This document shows, in pieces, positions 1 through 9,013 of a stretch of 64,000 nt of DNA. Every line of letters begins with the position of its first letter. Positions within the stretch are counted from its first letter, which is position 1. The notes beneath the pieces were generated by a model. It was not told where the DNA came from. It did not search any database and was given only the letters and a program-made list of their open reading frames with translations. The stretch is from NCBI GenBank assembly GCA_018136815.1, contig CM030932.1:3336614-3400613 (forward strand), in the 5' to 3' direction. This DNA comes from Isochrysis galbana (Eukaryota > Haptophyta > Isochrysidales > Isochrysidaceae). The position numbers were made by a program, and so were the translations under genes.

Positions 1-150
1 TCGCCCTTGTTGCCCTCGCCTCCTTTGTCGCCTCCCTGCCAGGGCCCCAGCCCCAGCCTCCTCTGCCCCCTGAGCTGGCCTCCAGGAGCCTCCAGGGGCC
101 GCCAGAGGGCAGCTGCAGCTGGAGGCCTGCCGCAGGCGCGCCATCGCGCG
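1..150 (+). repeat. Rep-A retroposon fragment
   Basis: This stretch resembles the segment at 56238-56360, with the shared phrases ccccctgagctg, cagcctcc and a gcgcgccat core. It is a diverged internal piece of the 931-bp Rep-A element that is complete at 37152-38082. No start or end of the element is present. A short open frame here is a by-product of high GC content. Confidence 0.5.
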
Positions 151-230
151 TGCCGCAGGAGAGGGGAGAGAGAGCGCGGAGAAGGGGGTGGGCGCGAGCG
201 AGAGCTCCGCCCACCGGAAAATCGGTAAGT

Positions 231-1111
231 CTCGCGCCTGTTTACAGGATAAGACGAGACAGGGTCGGCCGCCCACTGTCGAATCAAGCTTGAGCTTGAT
301 CGTGGCAAGTCTCAGCGGGGCTAGGGGCATGGAGTGAAGAGAAGTCTTGAGAGAGGGGGGGAAAGGGCGCGCTACATCGCGACGAGGACTCACGAGACAC
401 CACCCCACATCACTCACTCACCAACAAGAAAACTCCGAAAGCTAACGCAACATCGCACAAACAAACCAATTAAACGAGAGAAACGAATGCAAATTCGACG
501 TGCAATGCGGCGGAGCTTCGAGACAACTCATTGGCGAAAACAAAACTCACTCGATTTTCTTTACACACACCTCACATCGATAGAAGCACCGCATCCGCCT
601 AGAGTATGTAAAATACTCTGGATGCGACACCCACTCGGAGACACAGGAGGAAGGGGGGGAAAGATCAACGGGGGGGGGCGCGGGCCACCGGACCATATCT
701 AAGCCCTCCACCCCAATCCCCCTAGTAGTGTACGGGGGTATCGCGCTGGCTGCCAGGGAGCAGCCAGGGCGGCAACAAAAAGCAGGAGGGTCATGACAGA
801 CAGTGAGTGAGACAGTGCTACAGGGGTGGAGTCTAGAAAAAAAAATCTTAAAAAACTAGCCGCTACATGCACGGCGTGAGGCAGATTGCTAGTGCTACTC
901 CTAACTACCCTCCCTTTCCTATCACACCCCTTTCCCCCCCCCCCCGTTTTCTTTCCTAGCAAATGGAGGGGGGGGAGGCCGCGCGCGCTGCTTCGACCAG
1001 GGGCGTGAGATAGAGGGGGTAAGAGTGAGTGGAGTCCTTGTTTGGGTGTGTTTTACCGCCCCCCAAGGGGTCGGCCCTCTGAAGAAACCTTCTCCTTAGT
1101 TCGGGGGGTTC
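231..1111. other. intergenic, no gene recognised
   Basis: The open frames here are low-complexity and match no family I know. The only structured part is the Rep-G copy at 641-760. Runs of G (650-680, 968-975) and C (933-944) are frequent. The end of this stretch directly precedes the LINE start at 1112. Confidence 0.5.
641..760 (+). repeat. Rep-G dispersed repeat, copy 1
   Basis: It shares the order gatcaac, a G-run, ggaccatatctaagcc, a C-rich spacer and tagtgnacgggg with 40670-40790 on the same strand. The G-run is longer in the second copy, as expected for slippage. It encodes nothing recognisable. Confidence 0.6.
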
Positions 1112-1131
1112 AAAACTATTGTTATAGTTTT
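1112..1131 (+). promoter_or_regulatory. hairpin just upstream of LINE ORF1
   Basis: AAAACTAT and ATAGTTTT form a perfect 8-bp stem with a TGTT loop, ending 4 nt before the ORF1 ATG. Other LINE starts have a hairpin in the same place with different stem bases: 30562-30581, 20443-20458, 34958-34973 and 58273-58290. It could be a promoter/initiator box or an RNA structure in the leader; the sequence does not decide between these. Confidence 0.6.
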
Positions 1132-1135
1132 AGCG

Positions 1136-2788
1136 ATGGAGCGCGCGCCGACCGCTCCCACCTCCCAGCCCCCCGCCGCCACGACGCCCCACCGGGGCCG
1201 CCCCAAGCCGCCGGAGCCAAAGCGCTCACAGGCCGCCCCCCTGACTGACAGCGATGTTGACATGTACCTTCCGCCCTCGCCGCCCCAACAGCCACACAAG
1301 CAGGGAACAGGCAGAGTCCTGTTCCCTGCAGACCAACAGGGCCAGCAGCTGGCCCTCCCACCAGCTTCTGCCGCCGCTCCACCACAACAAGGACACCCCA
1401 TGGTGGGTGGCAGCCCTGCTGCCACCCCCATGGAGGCAACTCCTACCTGCAGTGCACCCCTCGGGGGCGGGCACTTCACTCAACAAACAATCTTGGGAGC
1501 CTTTACGGCTTCCAACCCCTCAAACATCAACCCACAGAAATCATACGCTCAGGCGGCCGGCCCCAAAGGGAAGCAACCACAAGAAGCACAGAGGGCCCCA
1601 TCTTTGCCTCCTCAACATCCACCGCCGCCCTCGCGCAAGCGAGCAGACCCGCAGTCGGAACCGAAGCCGAACCAAACACACAACACACAATTCGCCTCAC
1701 CACCCCATGATGATGAGGAGGAACCGGATGACACTCCTTTCTTCATTCAGCTAGCTCAGCTGGCTGATGACAAAAAGGAGATTAAGAGTGAGGATGTAGC
1801 AACCTACATGAAATTCCTTCTCTCAAAGCTTGAGGGTCTCGATGCCACCCCAGATGGGATGGATAAAGGACGCAAAGGTCCATGGATCTTTTATGTCGAT
1901 GAAGACGCGCACGACCAATTCAAGGCCGCATATGGCGATAAACTCCAAGCAGCTCTCTCGGGAGTCCAACATGAGTTTGCAGTAACCTATGGCGCTCTAG
2001 CCGACTCGGCACCACGAAAGTCTAGCGCTATCCGGTCCTCTCTGAAGGAGGTGGCAACCTACATCGTATTTCGCATTTTCGACCCCGTAAAAGCCTACAA
2101 GACGAAAACTCGACACCTCGCTAACGCACTGGAGCGTGAAGGGTTCCACGTATTACGCGGCAACCAGCAACGCGCCAAAACCACGGTAGAAGGGATCACG
2201 AAAGTTGAATCGGGCAAACGCCCGATCTGGCATTTCTACGTCTATACCGACACCTCCGCCTTGGGACACCGTTTCCCTCGCAACTTCCACGTGACTCTCG
2301 ACGACGGAGAAAACTTCAACTTGGACTATGCCGTCCGTTCTTCGGTCGAGTGCGTGACCCCCGAAGGGGAAATAGCCATCCACGGAGCCCCCGGGGGATG
2401 TAAAGGATATGACAAGCCGTGGGCCATATCTTTCCTCCGAAAGAATCAAGTAAGCTTTCGCCAATGCACCTGCGAGCAGGACAAGGCGAAAGCGGAACAA
2501 CGTAAACGTCAGAGGGACGCTAGCAACGCCATGGACTTCAGGGCCCTGATGGGGCTTGGAGCGGCGGCACCTTGCCGGCGATTCATGGCGGGAGAATGCA
2601 AAAACAATCGCACGAAAGGACGTCAAATCGTCCAATGCTCCTCCAGCCACGACATCCCCGGATGTTGGGTAAAGGATCCCACCACGGGCAAACAAACTTG
2701 TGTGGTCAAATGCAATCTTAAACCTAATAAGGCTTATCCAGGGTACTGCGTGAACGGAGTTAGTTGCCTTTACCGTCATGGTGAATAG
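1136..2788 (+). CDS. LINE ORF1 protein, CCCH zinc fingers
   Basis: This is a 550-residue ORF1 of a non-LTR retrotransposon, expected to bind element RNA. Residues 1-200 are rich in Pro, Ala and Gln, and an acidic patch (DDEEEPDD) follows near residue 190. The middle, about residues 200-450, is a folded-looking region also found in the ORF at 32886-34952. The C-terminus holds two Cys/His fingers: CRRFMAGEC leading to CSSSHD, then CVNGVSCLYRH. These look like CCCH fingers rather than the CCHC knuckles common in ORF1 proteins. The start ATGGAGCGCGC is shared by other copies. The last 11 nt overlap the start of ORF2 in another frame, which suggests coupled translation. Confidence 0.8.
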   Translation: MERAPTAPTSQPPAATTPHRGRPKPPEPKRSQAAPLTDSDVDMYLPPSPPQQPHKQGTGRVLFPADQQGQQLALPPASAAAPPQQGHPMVGGSPAATPMEATPTCSAPLGGGHFTQQTILGAFTASNPSNINPQKSYAQAAGPKGKQPQEAQRAPSLPPQHPPPPSRKRADPQSEPKPNQTHNTQFASPPHDDEEEPDDTPFFIQLAQLADDKKEIKSEDVATYMKFLLSKLEGLDATPDGMDKGRKGPWIFYVDEDAHDQFKAAYGDKLQAALSGVQHEFAVTYGALADSAPRKSSAIRSSLKEVATYIVFRIFDPVKAYKTKTRHLANALEREGFHVLRGNQQRAKTTVEGITKVESGKRPIWHFYVYTDTSALGHRFPRNFHVTLDDGENFNLDYAVRSSVECVTPEGEIAIHGAPGGCKGYDKPWAISFLRKNQVSFRQCTCEQDKAKAEQRKRQRDASNAMDFRALMGLGAAAPCRRFMAGECKNNRTKGRQIVQCSSSHDIPGCWVKDPTTGKQTCVVKCNLKPNKAYPGYCVNGVSCLYRHGE

Positions 2789-4078
2789 TAGTGACTTAAA
2801 GATTGCGACATACAATTTGAACGGAGCGAAACATAAATTATCGTCAACTCTAGCGCAAGCGAGACTAGGAGGGATCCATGTTCTGTACGCGCAAGAACTA
2901 CATCATTGCAGCGATGGGTGGCACCTAAGGGTGCAAGGTTTGGCCCGGTCCCTTGGTTGGGACTGGTTTCAATCCCCCGCGGCTAGGGGCGACCCTGGGA
3001 GCGGAGTGGCGGTAGCCATTAGAAGAGACAGAAGCGACGTAGTAGTAGAATCTTGGTCGGTAGTTATCCCGGGAAGGCTGGTAGTAGTGAAGGCTAAGAT
3101 CGGACATGAAACAATATCTTTCGCCTCAGTGTATCTAAATGCTCAACCTAATAAGCGTAAAGAAGACATCAAAGTCCTTCACGAGACATCGGAAATACTT
3201 TCTCACACCATTGTAGCGGGCGATTTCAATTGCGTGGAGAACATACATAGAGACACCAGGCCCATCGCGGGGGCGACCCCCTATGCGAATACGGGAGGTA
3301 GAGCCCTCACGAGGGCGCTTGCCTCGCATGGGCTCACGGACGTCCAATTGCTAGTTAATCCGGGCTTAAAAGAACAATACACGAGGTGCGGGCACCAGAC
3401 CCACACAAGAATTGATCGAGTGTACGCCGCGGAATATTACTCCACGTGGAGATGGTACAAGGCATACATAGATCTAAAACTTTTCACGGGCCTAGCGGCG
3501 TCGGACCACCACCCGGTGGTAGCGACTTTTGCTACCGCCCCCCCACGACGGGCAACGGAAGTAGATGCCAAGATACCTTTGGAGGTATTAGACGACCCGG
3601 AGACCCGGGAGATGATCAGCCTCCTCTGGAGGAGACTACACCCGGCCCCTCCGGGAGAGGACGAAGGGGACAAGTTAACCACTTGGACGGAATCCAAAAG
3701 GAAGATATCTTCGATACTCCTCGCGAAGGCGGTCGAGCTTCGCAGACGTCAGAAGTTCGCGCAGGCGGAAATCGACGCGGTGGCGGATGCTAGAAAAGCC
3801 CAAATGGGGGCGACCCCCGGGACGACCCGGTCGGACATCATAGCGGAACTAAACCGCAAAGTAGTCGGCAAAAGACGTACCTTCTCACCCGCCCCGTCAA
3901 TAGCGGAGAAAATCATAAGGGCGGAAGAGCTTGTTACAAAGCAATTTTTTAAGAGATTCACGCCTAGACACGACAGCGGCGACATCCCGGCGATGTACGC
4001 CGGAGTGAGATGGGAAGACCCGCAACCGGCCCTGGATGAAGACAACGTAGCAACCGACGACACTGCGATTCTGGCCTC
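2778..4078 (+). CDS. LINE ORF2, endonuclease part (3' cut by gap)
   Basis: The frame opens with an exonuclease/endonuclease/phosphatase domain of the LINE type, which nicks target DNA. Visible motifs are IATYNLNGAK near residue 8, QELHH near 42, VAGDFNCVEN near 140, THTRIDRVY near 205 and the terminal ASDHHPV near 240. These include the expected Asn, Glu, Asp and His catalytic positions. After about residue 250 comes a linker typical of the region before reverse transcriptase. Translation then enters the N gap, so no reverse transcriptase is visible. The ATG lies in ATGGTGAATAG, whose TAG ends ORF1. The homologous element at 32886-34952 has the two ORFs joined in one frame. Confidence 0.85.
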
Positions 4079-4178
4079 NNNNNNNNNNNNNNNNNNNNNN
4101 NNNNNNNNNNNNNNNNNNNNNNNNNNNNNNNNNNNNNNNNNNNNNNNNNNNNNNNNNNNNNNNNNNNNNNNNNNNNNN
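4079..4178. other. assembly gap, 100 N
   Basis: Exactly 100 N, a placeholder of unknown true length. It interrupts LINE ORF2 and is followed by a C-run of about 16 bases, so the gap probably marks a repeat the assembler could not cross. Confidence 0.95.
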
Positions 4179-4536
4179 CCCCCCCCCCCCCCCCTCTTCA
4201 AACCCTCTGCCCCGCCTCTCACGCCCACGCCCACGCCCACCCATCCCCACCTCCACCCGATTGGAAGGGGCTGAGAGACGAGCCGCGTGCGAATTCCTCT
4301 CCGAGCGGAGAGAGGGAGAGGGAGAGAGGGAGAGAGAGAGAGAGAGAGAGAGGGAGAGGGGCGGGAGGCCTCGCGTGCGTGGAGGGGTCCCCCTCCCTCC
4401 CCCTCCCTCAAGCAGCCAGCAAAGTCCTCCGCACCCTTCTCGCCTTTTGGGTCCCAAAGGGCGGGGGGGGGGGCGGGGAAGAGGGGACGAGGCGAGAGGG
4501 AGACGGCGCAGCGAGGCCCGCGCGCCCCCCGGGGGT

Positions 4537-4576
<40 letters not shown>

Positions 4577-5150
4577 CACACAGAGAGAATGAGAGAGAGA
4601 GGCACGCGCCCCTTTGAATACGCAAGAGAGTCCGTTGGTGGCGTTCCTTCCTGAGAGCCAGCCATCTGAGGCACAGAGAGAGAGAGGGAGAGGAGCCGCT
4701 CTCTCCCTGCCTGGTGTGGTGGCGAGGGCCTCGGCGAACAAGCGAGGGAGGCGAGAGAGAGAGAGAGAGAGAGAAGAGGGGGAGAGAGAGAGGGAGGGAG
4801 GGAGGGAGAAGACCTCTCTCGCGTGCCCGCCACGACGCCCCTCTCTCTCTCTCCTCGCCACCCACTCTCTCTCCTCGCCACCCACTCTCTCTCCTCGCCA
4901 CCCACTCTCTCTCCTCGCCACCCACTCTCTCTCCTCGCCACCCAATCTCTCCGCTGTGGTGCTGCGCTCCCCCCCCCCTCCCCCGCGCCCCTTCCCCCCC
5001 CCCCCCTCCCCCCTCCTCTCTCTCTCTCTCGGAGAGGAGCCAATCCGCCCTCCCAGAAAGCCCCCTACCCCCCCCCCAACCCCCCCCCTCTCTCTCTCCC
5101 ACTCCGCTTCCCGTACACTCCCCTCGCCCCCCCCCCTCTTCCAGAGAGAG

Positions 5151-5196
<46 letters not shown>

Positions 5197-5420
5197 AGAG
5201 CTCCCCCCCCGCCGCGGCCACGGCCTTCCCCCCCGCGGGCGGCGTTACCCCCCCCTCCCCCCTTCCCCCCGCCCCGCCTTCCCCCCTTTCCCCCCTATCC
5301 GCCCTTTCGCTTTCATCCCCCCCACGCTCGCCCCCTTCCTCCCCTCCCCCCTCCGGCACCCCCTCACCTGCTCGCTGGCCTCTCTACCCGTCACACCCCA
5401 GCCGTCCACACACAGGCACG
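4179..5420. repeat. CT/GA microsatellites and C-rich DNA with a 20-bp minisatellite
   Basis: Low-complexity DNA: GA tracts at 4309-4352 and 4750-4805, CT tracts at 4535-4575 and 5150-5195, and long C-runs. A minisatellite with unit CTCTCTCTCCTCGCCACCCA repeats about five times at 4848-4947, the last copy diverging. Long open frames on both strands, rich in Arg/Glu or Ser/Leu, are products of the dinucleotide repeats and are not genes. The 3' part is probably the promoter and leader of the HMG-box gene at 5426. Confidence 0.85.
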
Positions 5421-5425
5421 CCACG

Positions 5426-6410
5426 ATGAGCGAGGCGGCTGGCGCAGACAAGCACGCGCTCGAGACGCTGCTCGTCAAGATGATGGGCAATCTGGCGCGT
5501 GCCACCGCAGAGAATGCTCAGCTCCTCAAGCAGGTGAGCGGAGCGAGCCACTGCCGAGCGAGCGCCCGCGTGCGAGGGCGCCCGCCCCGCTGGCTCTCAG
5601 CCCTGCCCCTACCCCGGCGTGCGGCGGGCACGGACTTCTCACGGACCGTTGGCGCCGTGGACTGCCCTCTGGATGGCCGAGAGCCCGCTCTCCTCCATTC
5701 CTTCCCGCCCCGCCTGCCCTTGACCGCTCCTTGGCCACTGGCGTGCGCCGCGATCCGACACTCCTCCCTTCTTGGCTGAAGGCCTTCCCGTACCTCTCGG
5801 CCTCCGAGTTTGAGACGGCGTACGGCGCCAGCAACCTCACCAAGACAATCACCGACGCCGCGCCCGCCAAGCGCGTCCGCAAGAGGAAAAATGCTGGGAC
5901 GGCAGAGGTGCGGGCCGATGCGGCGCACGCGATCCCCGCACCGCATCACGCCGTTTGGTGGTCTGCTTGCTCGCGCGCTCCCGCCTGCCCTCCTCGTCCT
6001 GATCAACCGACGCGGATCGCCCCGCTCTCCAGAACGGTGCCCCGCTCAAGCAGAAGCGGCAGCCTACCGGCTACATCCTCTTTTGCAACGACCTCCGCTC
6101 CGAGCTCAAGGGCGATGGCGTGGCGCGCCAGGCCAAGGAAGTTATGACAGAGCTCGCGCGCCGTTGGAAGAGCCTGCCCGACGAGGTCCGCCAGACGTGG
6201 AACGACAAGGCCAAGGCTGACGCAGAGGCGGCGAACCACGAGGCTGCTCCTGCTCCGACGGCAGCGACGCCCAGGGCGGTGCCCTCGCCCGCCAAGGCTG
6301 CTCCGAGCCTGTCGGCATCCGATGATGAAGACAAGAAGAAGAAGCACAAGAAGGACAAGAAGCACAAGGACAAGAAGCACAAGGACAAGAAGCACAAGGA
6401 CAAGATTTGA
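5426..6410 (+). CDS. HMG-box DNA-binding protein, three exons
   Basis: Three exons join cleanly in phase 0: 5426-5533, 5782-5907 and 6033-6410. The donors are CAG/GTGAGC and GAG/GTGCGG. The predicted product has 203 residues. Residues 1-36 form a short helix (LLVKMMGNLARATAENAQLL). Residues 37-85 hold a basic patch (KRVRKRK). An HMG box follows at about 86-145, recognisable from PTGYILFCNDLR, ARRWKSLPDEVRQTW and NDKAKAD. The tail is Ala/Pro-rich and ends in tandem KHKDK repeats. HMG-box proteins bend DNA and act in chromatin. The exon 2 acceptor (CTGAAG/GCC) is the least certain joint. No other copy is seen here. Confidence 0.8.
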
Positions 6411-7324
6411 ATCGAGGCGATTCATGCCTCGGGACTAGCCGAAGACGGATGCGCGTCAAAGCACGGCCTCCCGCGCCAGGGCGCCGTGTTCAGGCCCGCG
6501 CCCTTCCAGTTCTTGAGCTAGCCCCGGAACTCGAGTCGAGCAATCTGGAACAACCCGCACACACGAGTTGACTTGGCCATCCTGGCAGCAGGGAGTGCGG
6601 GCCGCATGCCGAGCTGCTGAGCGTGTGTGGGGCAGTGTGTGGGGCTGATCGTTGCAGCCACAAGGAGTATACCGAGGAGTGGGAGGACGGATGGACCATG
6701 GAGGGGCCTTTCTGGAATGGACGTATGAGCCTCGAGGTTGATTCCTTATGTGCCATGCGCCATTTGGGGCGCTCAACCATGGTCGAGGATTGCAGCATAC
6801 ACGCGAATTCGCCCTCCTTGATGAACAGGGTGTGTGTAATTCCCTGCTGGTGACACTTGTCGCAAGCATGGGTGGGGAGACCAGTACACTGGTGATGAGA
6901 TGTAGGCGTGATACCGTGAGTCCTGTGGCTTTATATCCTCTGCAATCGTGCGCGCGTGTCAAGTTGCAAGTTATGAGTGCTGTGTGTGGGGAGGGGCATG
7001 AGTGGCGAATCCTGGTGAACGACAGACGTGCCGTCCAAGCGGCGTGAGGAAGTGGAAGAACAACGATGTTTATGCTTATTGCCTATTTGGGCAATTAACA
7101 ATTAAACACCACTGCACACTACGTTATCCGTGCACTTCATTCAACCGTCGTTAAACCGATAGGGCCATGGAGCGCGCGCCGCTCCCCTCCCCTCTTGCCG
7201 CCGAGATGAACGATCTGCTCATGGCGCATGGACCATGTCATGGTCATGGACACTCCGATGTTTTTACAGTATTATGTATTATTATGAATGCGTATATGTC
7301 CATGTCCATGTCCATGCAACCTAC
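6411..7324. other. intergenic, no gene recognised
   Basis: This is the 3' flank of the HMG-box gene. An AT-rich stretch at 7060-7125, with attgcctatttgggcaattaacaatta, may hold the transcript end. At 7167 an ATGGAGCGCGCGCCGCTCC phrase matches the start of the LINE ORF1 family, but without the upstream hairpin and without a long frame. It is followed by a short repeat of tccatg at 7294-7315. Confidence 0.4.
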
Positions 7325-7450
7325 TCCATGGCGGACACCCCCCGGGTTGGGCCCGTACAACTAACCTCCTCAGCCTCAGCCCCTGGCCCCTGCCCTCTCG
7401 CAGGGGCTAGCAGGCAATCATTATTCTAGCCAAGACCCCTAGTGGGCGCG
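7325..7450 (+). repeat. Rep-A fragment
   Basis: It shares catggcggacacccc, gggcccgtacaa, ccctggcccctgccctc and cccctagtgggcgcgggcc with the Rep-A copies at 62940-63060 and, on the other strand, 37920-38030. Only about 125 bp of the 5' part of the element is kept. Confidence 0.75.
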
Positions 7451-8290
7451 GGCCGCAAGACTAGAGACTAGGGCGCTAGGGCTCGCAATAAATTGTCACG
7501 GATGGTTTTGCGTGGTGTGCACCCTAGAACTTATATTGGGATGAGGAGGTGGAGAGGGCCGCACGAGTCGAGCCGTGATCTCTCCCCTTCTCTCCTTGTT
7601 CGCTTGTGTGAGTCTCCCACGCAATCCCCCCGTGTGTGCGTTTGATTTGTGAGCGATACTGTTAGTGTGCCCTGTGCGTTCAGTGGCCCCCTTTGGTATC
7701 TTTTAACGTTGTCATGAAGTAACAGGATGCGCGGCGCGCCGCGCCGCGCTCTCATCCTCAAGCCACAAGGGACCGCGCTGCGGCCTCCTTGTGATATGGA
7801 GCTGCTGCTCGGGCGGAGGGGGTAGGGCTGGCTGGGCTTGGTGGCCCTGCCCGCGCCCGCTCGCCGCGCCTCGCGCGCGCTCGCGGCCGATGCGAGAGCG
7901 CTCACCTCCTCACTCCTCGGCTGAGGAGGAGAATGAGCCGGAAGTGGGTCTGAATGGACCCAAGTCGGCCCGACCCATGTCGGCCATTGATAGCTCCTCC
8001 CACGGGGCACATTCACACAAACGCGCGCAAAATTAATACTACTACTACTAGTAACAAAGTAAGAGCGCGCGGGGAAATTTCTGTGCCGCAAGAATGCCCC
8101 GCGCGGACTCGAAACGGCCGCGAGGGAGAAGTGAGAAGCAGAGACCTCAGTATAAACATACAGAGGTTAGAATGAGCATCCACGATGCATGAGATGGATG
8201 TATCCATGATAGATATGCATCGTATGATGCACATATCATGGATGTATCCACGATAGAGGTGCGAGATGTTGACGTCGTGCGTCTTTTGCC
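7451..8290. other. intergenic with short palindromes
   Basis: No gene is recognised. Part of it (7730-7900) is very GC-rich. At 8160-8260 there are nested palindromic phrases: atgcatc/gatgcat arms, and gatggatgtatcc repeated twice with a catgat/atcatg context. This stretch could fold into hairpins or be the remnant of a small foldback element. A triplet run tactactactac lies at 8036-8050. Confidence 0.4.
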
Positions 8291-8292
8291 CT

Positions 8293-8508
8293 TCAGTGGC
8301 TGAGGGCGGGCGCTCTTTTGATATGCCCTATCACACGCGTTGCGTGGCTAACTATCTCGTCCCACGAGTCGAGAAAATCTTTTTTGTCTATTGAGCGTCC
8401 CTCGTGAATGAACGTTTCGGGTAGGTGCTCGAGATATGAGATATGCCGAGCATTCTTCTTTGCCATACGGCGTCGTAAAAGCGCCGTCTTTGAATCAATA
8501 GTAGCCAC
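8293..8508 (-). CDS. 71-residue ORF of unknown function
   Basis: A short open frame with balanced composition, unlike the GC-driven shadows around it. It contains KKNARHISYLEHLPETF and SIDKKDFLDSWDEIV and ends APALSH. I do not recognise the family. The surrounding sequence is less GC-rich than its neighbours. It could be an exon, a small gene or a remnant of a mobile or viral insert; no splice sites or partner exons were convincing. Confidence 0.3.
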   Translation of the reverse strand: MATIDSKTALLRRRMAKKNARHISYLEHLPETFIHEGRSIDKKDFLDSWDEIVSHATRVIGHIKRAPALSH

Positions 8509-9013
8509 AAAGAGGTGTGGGCTAACATTGACTCAATGACAGTATTATATGTCCTGTGGGTGCCCGAGTAAATATGGTAGATTTGAACGGCCGCATTGAC
8601 AACAACACTATCTTCACACTACTACAAAACGCGTGGTGGTAGATAAGCAGCATACCTGTAGCCGCGACGAAAAGCAGGATAATGCCATGCACATTGCGGA
8701 TACCGCCTCGCGGTCTTGCGTCATGAAACAGAACTCTCAGGGCTTTCTCCTCTACAGTAGTGCCGCCGCACTGTCAAATGCACGGAGGCTTGCCGGCCGC
8801 AACCGAGATGACTCATCCGTCGCCCCACCCTTTCATGATCCTTGATCTACGCAAGTCTCACCCGGAGCGGAGTTCTACACGTCACGAGCCCAGCTTTTCG
8901 AGCATCAGCCTTTGATTGTCAAGGACCTGCAAGAGGCATGCGATGGTGTGCGGTGCACGACATCATGTTCTCGGGAGCAAGGCGTGCCGAGCCATGGAGA
9001 CCTAAAGGGTGCT
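8509..9013. other. intergenic, 3' flank of POC1
   Basis: Nothing is recognised. The frame at 8633-8845 on the plus strand has no family signature. This segment should contain the POC1 3' UTR and poly(A) signal, since that gene reads toward it. Confidence 0.4.

Larger units (their letters stand above)
1112..4078 (+). mobile_element. LINE (non-LTR) element, 5' half
   Basis: The element begins with a hairpin at 1112-1131. It then carries ORF1 (1136-2788) and the endonuclease part of ORF2 (from 2778) before running into a 100-N gap. Beyond the gap the sequence is poly-C and CT repeat with no reverse transcriptase, so the 3' half is absent or collapsed. Related starts lie at 20433 (-), 30587 (+), 34952 (-) and 58303 (+). 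The family also supplies 3' ends elsewhere in the window. The clade cannot be assigned without the reverse transcriptase domain. Confidence 0.85.

Noticed and set aside
3749..5359. 536-codon minus-strand frame across the first N gap
   Set aside because: It crosses a run of N and GA/CT repeats, is antisense to LINE ORF2 at one end, and is purely low-complexity.
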